Below, piece after piece: positions 1-5,086 of a stretch of DNA of 5,109 bases. Under the pieces are notes generated by a model. That model did no database searches. It saw only the letters and a program-made list of their open reading frames with translations, and was not told the DNA's origin. Numbering within the stretch: position 1 is the first letter of the stretch; each line of letters starts with the position of its first letter. The translations under genes and the position numbers were made by a program. This DNA comes from Thermoproteus sp. UBA157 (lineage in GTDB: Archaea; Thermoproteota; Thermoprotei; Thermoproteales; Thermoproteaceae), in assembly GCA_002497345.1 (NCBI GenBank), contig DANS01000045.1, forward strand, positions 6,069 to 11,177, read 5' to 3'.

Positions 1-381
1 GACCCGGCTGAGGGGGCAAAGGCCCATTTAGAGTTGGCAACGCGGTATTTAGAAGAGGCGGAAAAATTAGAAGACCCCGTGCAGGCTTCCGAAAAGGCAT
101 ATAAGGCCTTTGAAGAGGCGGTTAAGGCCGCCGCGATTTAGCTAGGTCTTGAAGCGGCGAGGCAAGCAGAACGAGAGGACCGGTGGAGGGCTACCACTTT
201 CTTCTCCGCCGTTAGGAGGCTGGAGAGGAAATTCGGCATAGAATTCCGCCTAGCCGCCCGGGAGGCTTGGTTTCCCCACGTAGAGGGGTTTCACGAGGCG
301 GGGTTAGGTCTCGAGGAGGTGAAAGAGAGCTTGGCGTATATAAAGCGTGGGGTCGACCTTGTGGCCGCGGCGTTGCGCTAG
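1..381 (+). pseudogene. PaREP1-family protein, 5'-truncated by the window and interrupted by an in-frame TAG
   Basis: Frame 1 is open from the window edge except for one TAG at 139-141, and it ends at TAG 379-381. The first half reads YLEEAEKLEDPVQASEKAYK and then FEEAVKAAA. The second half contains PHVEGFHEAGL followed by a helical tail. Both halves match my recollection of the PaREP1 (Pyrobaculum aerophilum repeat 1) family: small, all-helical, multicopy proteins of unknown function in Thermoproteales. Only the start codon and first residues are missing, to the left of the window. The stop falls between two conserved blocks in the same frame, so a single base substitution would account for it. 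I see no ATG, GTG or TTG just after the stop that would restart the second half. Family assignment is fairly secure. Pseudogene status is inferred: a sequencing error or readthrough is not excluded. Confidence 0.75.
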
Positions 382-476
382 CACCGGAGGAATTCGTTAC
401 ATTTCCCTTTCAATTACCAAATGTTGAACAAAAGTTGTTGGGGGGATAGCACTCGCGGCTAGCCCCAGGCCGGCGC

Positions 477-632
477 TCAGCAATTACAGCCGCCTGAAGC
501 CCCTCCAAGAAGCTTGTTCTCCTCGGCCAGCTTCCTCCAGCAGTCGGGGCATAGAAGGACGGCGCCCACGCCCTTCACGTATCCCTCCAGCAAGGCCGTA
601 TCGCTTCTGCCGCACATATAGCACTTATACAT
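477..632 (-). CDS. Small zinc-ribbon microprotein (51 aa)
   Basis: The reading frame runs from ATG at 632-630 to TGA at 479-477 and begins MYKCYMCGRS. Two CxxC knuckles, Cys4/Cys7 and Cys28/Cys31 (CPDCW), are separated by 20 residues, the usual geometry of a four-cysteine zinc ribbon or rubredoxin-like knuckle. After a short helix (about 32-42) the protein ends in a Gly-rich tail finishing CNC (Cys49 and Cys51), so six of 51 residues are cysteine. A GGAGG at 637-641 lies 4 bases before the ATG, and a TATA-like box is centred about 24 bases upstream. It is divergent from the membrane-protein gene at 725. The role is unknown; zinc or iron binding is inferred from the cysteine pattern. Small zinc ribbons in archaea are often nucleic-acid or protein-interaction modules, but nothing here identifies a partner. 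Coding is supported by the cysteine pattern, promoter position and clean start and stop. Confidence 0.72.
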   Translation of the reverse strand: MYKCYMCGRSDTALLEGYVKGVGAVLLCPDCWRKLAEENKLLGGASGGCNC

Positions 633-652
633 GGCGCCTCCGTACTCGACCG

Positions 653-660
653 CTTAAAAG
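653..660 (-). promoter_or_regulatory. TATA-like box of the zinc-ribbon gene
   Basis: On the minus strand the sequence reads CTTTTAAG, centred near 656.5, about 24 bases upstream of the ATG at 632. With the usual archaeal TATA-to-start distance of roughly 26 bases, transcription would begin at or beside the start codon, giving a leaderless or near-leaderless mRNA. The GGAGG beside the start would then mostly not be transcribed. Confidence 0.5.
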
Positions 661-698
661 TGCGGCGGGTTGTGCACTTGATACCGCCGACGTAAGCG

Positions 699-706
699 AT
701 TTAAAG
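699..706 (+). promoter_or_regulatory. TATA-like box of the small membrane-protein gene
   Basis: The plus strand reads ATTTAAAG with core TTTAAA at 700-705. Its centre is about 22 bases before the GTG at 725 but only about 8 before the ATG at 711. A transcript from this box could not include the ATG at 711, which favours GTG 725 as the real start. No Shine-Dalgarno sequence precedes 725, consistent with a leaderless message. Confidence 0.5.
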
Positions 707-724
707 TAATATGGAAAAGAAACG

Positions 725-1165
725 GTGGAAAAGAGATACAGATTCCTCGACTACTATGCGATGGCGGCATCTGCGGGGGTGGCGCTGGCACTCCTATCGT
801 TTCTCCTCAGCGAGCCCAAGCCGCTATACGCGGTGGCCGGCTCGGCGGTGGCCGCGGCCGCGTTGGTGGCGGTGTTCGAACGCGCCTGCGGCTACGCCCG
901 CACCTTAATCGTGAACGACGACAGGATAGCCGAGGTGTGCCTCGGGAGGATCTCGAAAGTGGTCCGCAGAGATCACGTGAGCCGCGTCGTGGTCGAGGGC
1001 TCCTTCTTCTACTCGCGCTTGTATTTCCAGGGCGCGGGATATGTCGAGGTCCCGGCCTACGTCGCCGAGAAGCTCGCCAGGGATATCTCGGCTTGGTGGG
1101 GGATTGAGCTCGAGGCGGCCAGAAGACCTCTGCACTTCCCGCAACAGATGGAGCTAAAGCACTAG
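725..1165 (+). CDS. Small membrane protein, two N-terminal helices plus a soluble domain (possibly PH-like)
   Basis: The protein has 146 residues and starts at GTG (MEKRYRFLDYY). Two hydrophobic segments, about residues 11-29 and 34-52, are joined by a short turn (SEPKP) and would form a helical hairpin. The remaining 95 residues are soluble: alternating hydrophobic strands around LIVNDDRIAEV, ISKVVRRDHVSRVVV and FFYSRLYFQG, followed by a helix (VAEKLARDISAWW). This layout resembles small bacterial-PH/DUF304-like membrane proteins, in which a helical hairpin carries a PH-like barrel, but I cannot name the family with certainty. The PH resemblance is inferred from the strand pattern only; no catalytic motif is visible. 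The gene converges on nuoC with a 9-base gap between stop codons. The start is chosen because the TATA box is about 22 bases away; ATG 761 is an alternative that would shorten the N-terminus by 12 residues. Being real protein is very likely; the function is unknown. Confidence 0.8.
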   Translation: MEKRYRFLDYYAMAASAGVALALLSFLLSEPKPLYAVAGSAVAAAALVAVFERACGYARTLIVNDDRIAEVCLGRISKVVRRDHVSRVVVEGSFFYSRLYFQGAGYVEVPAYVAEKLARDISAWWGIELEAARRPLHFPQQMELKH

Positions 1166-1174
1166 GACAGCGCC

Positions 1175-1708
1175 TTAGCCGAAAAGGCCCCAGTCAGGCA
1201 CCTTGAAGTCCCTACGGAGCGGATACAGCGGCTTGCCTGTCTTCTCGTCGATACAGCAGTCCGGATCTAGGAGGAAGCGCTTGCCCATGTGGGGATTTCC
1301 GTCGAACCATATGCCGAACATCTCGTGGCACTCCCTCTCGTCGTAATCGGCCGACGGGAATATATCGGCTATTGAGGCTATGTGGGGATCATCCCTGGGG
1401 ATCTCGGCTCTGACGTTCAGCAGATGGCCCTTGAGCTGTGGGTTGAGGTACGACATGAAGGTATACATGACCACGAACTTCTTCTCCTCCATGTAGTCCA
1501 TGGCGCTCACCGAGAGGGCTTGGTCGAAGCCCAAGGCCTTGAGCCTCCGGGCTACCTCCCTTATTTTGTCGGCCGGGACCATAACGCACAGGAAGCCGTC
1601 GGGCGAGACGCCGTGGGACGAGACGAGGTCGCCGAGCGCCTCCTTCAGCTTAGGCAGAAGCGGATGGTCGGCGGCGGGCGGGCACTTGGGCGGGAGCTTC
1701 GTCGACAT
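1175..1708 (-). CDS. nuoC: Complex I-like oxidoreductase subunit C (30 kDa subunit family)
   Basis: This 177-residue protein belongs to the NuoC/30-kDa subunit family of the cytoplasmic arm of complex I and related ferredoxin- or F420H2-dependent enzymes. It helps hold the NuoB-NuoD quinone-reduction module together and carries no cofactor. The signature is clear: ERECHEMFGIWF (residues 124-135), then GNPHMGKRFLLDPD (137-150) and a terminal PLRRDF (163-168), corresponding to the family's ERExxDxFGI, HP..RR and PLRKDF elements. Between the last two lies an insertion-like CCIDEKTGKPLY with a Cys-Cys pair. The N-terminus is Pro-rich (LPPKCPPAADHP). The gene starts 3 bases after the nuoB stop, with no good Shine-Dalgarno sequence ahead, so translational coupling to nuoB is likely. 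No nuoD follows; the next gene is convergent. The natural electron donor cannot be read from this gene. Confidence 0.95.
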   Translation of the reverse strand: MSTKLPPKCPPAADHPLLPKLKEALGDLVSSHGVSPDGFLCVMVPADKIREVARRLKALGFDQALSVSAMDYMEEKKFVVMYTFMSYLNPQLKGHLLNVRAEIPRDDPHIASIADIFPSADYDERECHEMFGIWFDGNPHMGKRFLLDPDCCIDEKTGKPLYPLRRDFKVPDWGLFG

Positions 1709-1711
1709 GGC

Positions 1712-2299
1712 CTACGCGGTCTGGGCTTGCGCGGTCGTTGCAATGGGCGCGGCGGGCTTGACCGCGGGCTTCGCGGCGGGTTTGGGCTGCGGCAGATACG
1801 GCGTGAGGTCCACCTTGACCGGCTTAACCTCGGGGCCGGGCTTGCCCAATATCTTGTTCCCCACCATGAAGAACGCCCTTATGACGGCCTCGGGCGTCGG
1901 CGGACAGCCCGGTATATACGCGTCCACGGGTATTATCGTGTCTACCTGCACCACGTGGTAGGAGTTCCAGAAGAGGCCTCCGCGGATCGCGCAAGCGCCC
2001 ATGGCTATCACGAACTTTGGCTCGGGCATCTGCTCGTAGACCCACTTGAGCACCTTGGCCATCTTCTTGGTGATGGTGCCCTCGACCAATATCACGTTGG
2101 TCTGCCGCATGGTGTTGAAGGGCAGAACGCCCCAACGTTCGGCGTCAAAAACGGGGGCGGAGACGTGGGCAACCTCGACGCCGCAACAGCTGGTCACTAG
2201 GTGGACGGGCCACATGGACCACTTGATGCCCCAGCGGATCACCCTATCGAGCTTTGCTTGCTTCAACATGTACTCCTTGAGACCTTGCACGATCGACAC
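1712..2299 (-). CDS. nuoB: Complex I-like oxidoreductase subunit B (20 kDa, cluster N2 subunit)
   Basis: This 195-residue protein is the NuoB/PSST-family subunit that binds the terminal 4Fe-4S cluster N2 and passes electrons to quinone at the junction with NuoD and the membrane arm. All four expected ligands are present: Cys38-Cys39 (SCCGVE), Cys103 (MGACAIRGG) and Cys132 (PGCPPTPEA). Other family landmarks are VEGTITKKMA (72-81), YEQMPEPKFVIAMG (88-101) and VDAYIPGCPP (125-134). Beyond about residue 150 there is an extension ending in a Pro/Ala/Lys/Gln-rich tail (171-195) with KPA-type repeats, not needed for cluster binding and likely disordered. The start is GTG with GGAGGG 5 bases upstream and a TATA-like box about 25 bases upstream. 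It heads a two-gene unit with nuoC. No nuoA lies upstream, where the neighbour is a divergent transporter, so the partner subunits must be elsewhere. Confidence 0.96.
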   Translation of the reverse strand: MSIVQGLKEYMLKQAKLDRVIRWGIKWSMWPVHLVTSCCGVEVAHVSAPVFDAERWGVLPFNTMRQTNVILVEGTITKKMAKVLKWVYEQMPEPKFVIAMGACAIRGGLFWNSYHVVQVDTIIPVDAYIPGCPPTPEAVIRAFFMVGNKILGKPGPEVKPVKVDLTPYLPQPKPAAKPAVKPAAPIATTAQAQTA

Positions 2300-2304
2300 G
2301 ACAT

Positions 2305-2310
2305 CCCTCC
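2305..2310 (-). promoter_or_regulatory. Shine-Dalgarno site of nuoB
   Basis: GGAGGG on the minus strand lies 5 bases before the GTG at 2299-2297 and fixes that codon as the start. An ATG at 2304-2302 is closer to the site but out of frame, and it opens only a 13-codon frame. A well-spaced site like this implies a leader, which conflicts with the nearest TATA box at 2321-2328. Confidence 0.6.
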
Positions 2311-2320
2311 TTCATCCTCT

Positions 2321-2328
2321 ATAAATAT
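2321..2328 (-). promoter_or_regulatory. TATA-like box of nuoBC
   Basis: The minus strand reads ATATTTAT (followed by AG), centred about 25 bases upstream of the nuoB GTG. It would give a start of transcription at or next to the start codon. An AATAATT stretch farther upstream on the minus strand (about 2344-2350) is a possible second box that would give a leader of roughly 20 bases carrying the GGAGGG. Confidence 0.45.
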
Positions 2329-2433
2329 GTTCTCCTCGTCGTCCAATTATTTTTTTGAAATTATCTTTTTATCTCATAATTTTTAATTTTAAACAAAAAT
2401 ATTTATTTAAAATATATTTATTATATATTCAAC

Positions 2434-2450
2434 ATTGTTCTAATAACAAT
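2434..2450. repeat. Inverted repeat ATTGTT-N5-AACAAT, candidate operator
   Basis: The sequence ATTGTTCTAATAACAAT has perfect 6-base arms and a 5-base spacer. It lies about 57-73 bases upstream of the transporter start, ahead of its TATA box, where archaeal activators or dimeric repressors commonly bind. The half-site AACAAT recurs at 2477-2482, 32 bases on (about three helical turns), inside the promoter itself. In so AT-rich a region, chance is a real alternative. Confidence 0.35.
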
Positions 2451-2454
2451 CCCG

Positions 2455-2464
2455 TGTTTAAACA
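2455..2464. repeat. Perfect 10-base palindrome TGTTTAAACA
   Basis: A perfect palindrome with no spacer, starting 4 bases after the preceding inverted repeat and ending 11 bases before the transporter's promoter decamer. It may be a regulator site or an alternative TATA-like element. No independent evidence of function is visible. Confidence 0.3.
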
Positions 2465-2475
2465 TGATTTAGCAC

Positions 2476-2487
2476 AAACAATTAAAT
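2476..2487 (+). promoter_or_regulatory. BRE/TATA promoter element of the phosphate-type symporter
   Basis: The sequence AAACAATTAAAT has its TATA-like core about 23 bases before the ATG at 2507. The first ten bases recur identically in the promoter of the glycosyltransferase gene at the same distance from its start. No Shine-Dalgarno sequence precedes ATG 2507 (the leader would read CAGGCCGGTT), so a leaderless transcript is the likely product. Confidence 0.6.
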
Positions 2488-2506
2488 ATAAAACAACAGG
2501 CCGGTT

Positions 2507-3949
2507 ATGTCCTCGAGCAAGGCGTTCCCATCGCCCTTCGAGCAGTTAGATAGGCTTAAGCTGACGTGGACCCACATAAAGATATGGTATTTATCGGGGG
2601 CCGGCTTCTTCACCGACGCCTACGACCTCTTCGTAATAGGCGCGGTACTCACAGTGTTGACCAGCTACGCAGTGCCCGGCTTCGAGGAACTACGCGGCCC
2701 CCACGCAACATTTTGGGAGGGCTTGTTGGGCTCGGCGGCGCTCTGGGCGACGATGGCCGGCCAGCTCCTCTTCGGCTTCCTCGGCGATAGGCTCGGCAGG
2801 AAGTACCTCTACGGCGTTGAGGCCGCGGTGCTCACGCTGGGCGCTGTGCTCAGCGCCATCGCGCCCAACTTGCTGTGGCTCATCGCCGCAAGGACCTTCT
2901 TGGGCTTCGGCATAGGCGGCGATTACCCCATATCGGCTACTATAATGTCGGAGTACTCAAACGTCAAAGATAGAGGGAAGTTGATCGCACTGGTCTTCGC
3001 GAACCAAGGCCTCGGGATCTTGGCCTCCGTCGGAGTCGCGCTCCTCAGCGTGGCGCTGTTGCCGCCCGATATAGCTTGGCGCGTCATGCTCGGCGTAGGC
3101 GCCGTACCCGCCGCCTCGGTTATATATCTGAGGAGGAAGATCCCCGAGACGCCGCGCTTCTCTCTGCTCGTCAAGGGCGATGTGGAGGAGGCGAGGAAGG
3201 CGGCGAGGATGTTCGGCGTTGACGTAGACGCGCCGGCTAAGGCCGAGGGCCTCACGATGCGCAAGTTCCTCTCTGAGAATTGGAAGATCCTCGTCGGGAC
3301 CACAGTGCCTTGGTTCCTCATGGACGTAGCCCTTTATGGAACCGGCGTGTACTCGGGGGCCGTGGTGACGTCTATAGTAGGCCCCGCGAAGTCCATATCG
3401 CAGACCATCCTCTACCAAGGTCTGCCCTTCTTGGCGGGCTTCCCCGGCTACTTCGCCGCGGCTCTTCTGTTGGATAAGCTGGGAAGGAAGCCGATACAGA
3501 CGCTGGGATTTGCCGCCATGGCCGCCATATACTTGGCGATCTCATTAGTGGTAGTGCAAGTGGGTAAATCAGTCGAGCTCTTGATACCTGCGTTCGCCGC
3601 CTTGTCAGTCTACTCGCTCAGCTACTTCTTCATCAACTTCGGCCCCAACACCACCACCTTCGTCATACCAGCCGAGGTCTACCCCACCCGCTATAGGGCC
3701 ACGGGCCACGGCATATCGGCGGCTGCGGGCAAGCTGGGCGCGGCTATATCCACGCTTCTCTTCCCGTCTCTGCTAAGCGCCATAGGCATATCCCGTCTGC
3801 TCCAGATGCTCGCCGCGGTGAGCGTAGCGGGGATCCCCATAACGCTCTCGGCGTTGCCGGAGCCAAAGGCCATGAGCTTGGAGCTCGCGAGCGGCGAGTA
3901 CAAGTACATCGCCCCGATATCGGCCCCGACAAGCGGCGCCTCATCGTAA
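2507..3949 (+). CDS. MFS transporter, phosphate:H+ symporter (PHS) family-like
   Basis: This 480-residue, roughly 12-helix protein matches the PHS branch of the major facilitator superfamily (Pho84/PiPT type), which imports inorganic phosphate with protons. Landmarks in order are: GAGFFTDAYDLFVIG (31-45, Asp37 and Asp40); MFS motif A GFLGDRLGRK (90-99); GIGGDYPISATIMSEY (135-150); FANQGLGILAS (164-174); a cytoplasmic loop at about 209-258; PWFLMDVALYG (268-278); LLDKLGRKP (321-329); and INFGPNTTTFVIPAEVYPTR (376-395), then GHGISAAAGKLGA. Residues corresponding to phosphate and proton ligands described for fungal PiPT appear kept: Asp139-Tyr140, Gln167, Trp269, Asp273, Tyr277 and the Asn residues of NFGPN. 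Some archaeal relatives may carry other anions or organic acids, so phosphate is likely but unproven. The 3' end overlaps the convergent glycosyltransferase gene by 9 bases. The start agrees with the promoter position and the hydrophilic N-terminus typical of the family. Confidence 0.9.
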   Translation: MSSSKAFPSPFEQLDRLKLTWTHIKIWYLSGAGFFTDAYDLFVIGAVLTVLTSYAVPGFEELRGPHATFWEGLLGSAALWATMAGQLLFGFLGDRLGRKYLYGVEAAVLTLGAVLSAIAPNLLWLIAARTFLGFGIGGDYPISATIMSEYSNVKDRGKLIALVFANQGLGILASVGVALLSVALLPPDIAWRVMLGVGAVPAASVIYLRRKIPETPRFSLLVKGDVEEARKAARMFGVDVDAPAKAEGLTMRKFLSENWKILVGTTVPWFLMDVALYGTGVYSGAVVTSIVGPAKSISQTILYQGLPFLAGFPGYFAAALLLDKLGRKPIQTLGFAAMAAIYLAISLVVVQVGKSVELLIPAFAALSVYSLSYFFINFGPNTTTFVIPAEVYPTRYRATGHGISAAAGKLGAAISTLLFPSLLSAIGISRLLQMLAAVSVAGIPITLSALPEPKAMSLELASGEYKYIAPISAPTSGASS

Positions 3950-5068
3950 GCTCCCCTTTCTCTCCCCGCCTCTCTCCAACGAGGCCAAAAGCGCCACGAG
4001 CGCGGTCGGCACGAACACGTCGACCATGGGGCTGAAGTCCGAGACGTAAAAGCTGAACAAAGTCTTGTTCCCCAACGCGTAGACCAAGGCGAAGCCGGCC
4101 CATATGGACCACGGAAACGCCGAGACCATGAGGAGCTTCTTATCCCTAACGATCGCCGCGGCGACGGTCAACAGCGCCCAGAGTATCATGACCGCCACGT
4201 TCACCCTGGCGTATAGATCCTCGCCCAAGTAGAACGGATGTATGTTGAGGAACCAGCCCCAAGGCGTCGATATCTGGCTTTCGGCGTTGCCGGCTATGTG
4301 GCCAGACGTGACGTCCCAGCTGATCATGTGCAAGAAGCTGTCCCTGAGCCAACCCATCGGCCCTAGATATATTATCAGCGGCGAGGAGAGGGCGACGTAG
4401 ACCGCGGCCGGGATGAGGATTGCGTAGAGGAGCCTTCTGAGAGGCCTCTCCTCCACCTCGCCTATGTAGTACAGATAGGGCAGCGCGAGGAAGAACGTCG
4501 ACTCCTTGGTGGCGAAGGCTAGGCCGAGGGCGATGGAGGAGGACAACCGCCTGCCGGACGCTAGCAGATAGAGCGCGAGCAACGAGAAGAAGCCGGCGTA
4601 TGCGTCCAACATGGCTATTCCGTGTAGCGCCCAGAAGTTGGGATCTACGGCGAGGACCACGGCCGACAAGAAGCCGGCGAGCGCCGCGACGTCTTCGCCC
4701 TCATTTTTCAACAGCTCGTAGCCAGTTAGATACGCCAACACCACGGCGAGACCCCCCACCGCCCAGCCCGGGACGCGCCAAGCTAAGGGATAGTAGCCGA
4801 GCGCGGCTATTGAGAGAGCTATCAAGTATTTGGCTAAGGGCGGGTGCTCCAGGTTCAGGTACGCCTCTATGCCGCTGGCGTTTGGGTAGGGGTACTCCAT
4901 TGTGGCGTTGTACCTGAAGACGTACTTCAAGATGTTGTAGGCCGCCGGCGCGTACCACGTCTCGTCGGAGACGTATCCCTTGAGGCCGGAGAACTGCGTA
5001 TAAGTATAGTACACGTATACCGCGGCTATGGCCATCGCAACAATCAAGCCAGCGAGGAACCACCGCAT
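3941..5068 (-). CDS. Membrane glycosyltransferase, PMT/GT39-like (dolichyl-phosphate-sugar:protein type)
   Basis: This 375-residue multi-helix protein begins with a hydrophobic helix (about 3-21), followed by an outside loop bearing the acidic catalytic pair Asp35-Glu36 (SDETWY). Further GT-C/PMT landmarks are LEHPPLAKYLIAL (73-85), Arg98-Val-Pro in WRVPG, AVDPNFWALHGIAMLDAYAG (140-159, second conserved Asp155) and FATKESTF (185-192), where PMT proteins keep a Lys. Such enzymes take a sugar from a polyprenyl-phosphate donor on the outer face of the membrane and attach it to proteins or lipids. The exact donor and acceptor cannot be told from the sequence. It lacks the MIR domains of eukaryotic PMTs and is shorter than them, as expected for a prokaryotic PMT_2-like protein. 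No Shine-Dalgarno sequence precedes the ATG; a TATA-like box lies about 23 bases upstream. Its last three codons, including TGA, overlap the transporter's stop. Confidence 0.85.
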   Translation of the reverse strand: MRWFLAGLIVAMAIAAVYVYYTYTQFSGLKGYVSDETWYAPAAYNILKYVFRYNATMEYPYPNASGIEAYLNLEHPPLAKYLIALSIAALGYYPLAWRVPGWAVGGLAVVLAYLTGYELLKNEGEDVAALAGFLSAVVLAVDPNFWALHGIAMLDAYAGFFSLLALYLLASGRRLSSSIALGLAFATKESTFFLALPYLYYIGEVEERPLRRLLYAILIPAAVYVALSSPLIIYLGPMGWLRDSFLHMISWDVTSGHIAGNAESQISTPWGWFLNIHPFYLGEDLYARVNVAVMILWALLTVAAAIVRDKKLLMVSAFPWSIWAGFALVYALGNKTLFSFYVSDFSPMVDVFVPTALVALLASLERGGERKGSLR

Positions 5069-5086
5069 GGGGCTGAGGTAATCGAG

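Larger units (their letters stand above)
2341..2500. other. AT-rich divergent promoter spacer
   Basis: By direct count 28 of 160 bases are G or C (about 17%), against GC-rich genes on both sides. Positions 2395-2429 are 35 consecutive A/T bases. The region separates the divergent nuoB and transporter starts and contains no convincing gene. It holds a direct repeat of ATATTTATT (2399-2407 and 2414-2422), two inverted repeats nearer the transporter, and promoter elements at both ends. Its T-runs are not terminators, because no gene ends here. Confidence 0.8.

Noticed and set aside
401..420. CTTTCAATT resembling the end of some archaeal CRISPR repeats
   Set aside because: Only one copy is present, with no repeat-spacer periodicity.
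427..439. Short hairpin AACAA-AAG-TTGTT between the PaREP1 remnant and the zinc-ribbon gene
   Set aside because: Five A/T-rich pairs are weak, and there is no following T-run on either strand. Not enough to call a terminator.
267..449. 60-codon plus-strand frame overlapping the end of the PaREP1 remnant
   Set aside because: The composition is Gly/Arg-rich without recognisable motifs, and the PaREP1 frame explains most of this sequence.
457..464. GGCTAGCC palindrome just past the zinc-ribbon stop
   Set aside because: An eight-base palindrome is expected by chance in GC-rich DNA and has no accompanying signal.
711..908. Frame starting at ATG 711, out of register with the membrane-protein gene
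   Set aside because: The protein is Arg/Trp/Pro-rich and lacks any sensible fold. The TATA box is only about 8 bases away from this ATG. The other frame gives two clean membrane helices.
1382..2200. Long plus-strand open frame (272 codons) antisense to nuoB and nuoC
   Set aside because: It is antisense to two genes with unmistakable motifs. Its composition (rich in Gly, Arg, His and Leu) is typical of a shadow frame in GC-rich DNA, and it has no promoter or ribosome site of its own.
2347..2375. T-runs in the AT-rich spacer that look like archaeal terminators
   Set aside because: Both flanking genes start here rather than end, so there is nothing to terminate.
3614..3640. Possible C/D-box guide RNA on the minus strand (TGATGA followed by CTGA-like boxes)
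   Set aside because: The boxes lie too close together for a guide, have no matching C' and D' arrangement, and fall inside well-conserved transporter coding sequence.
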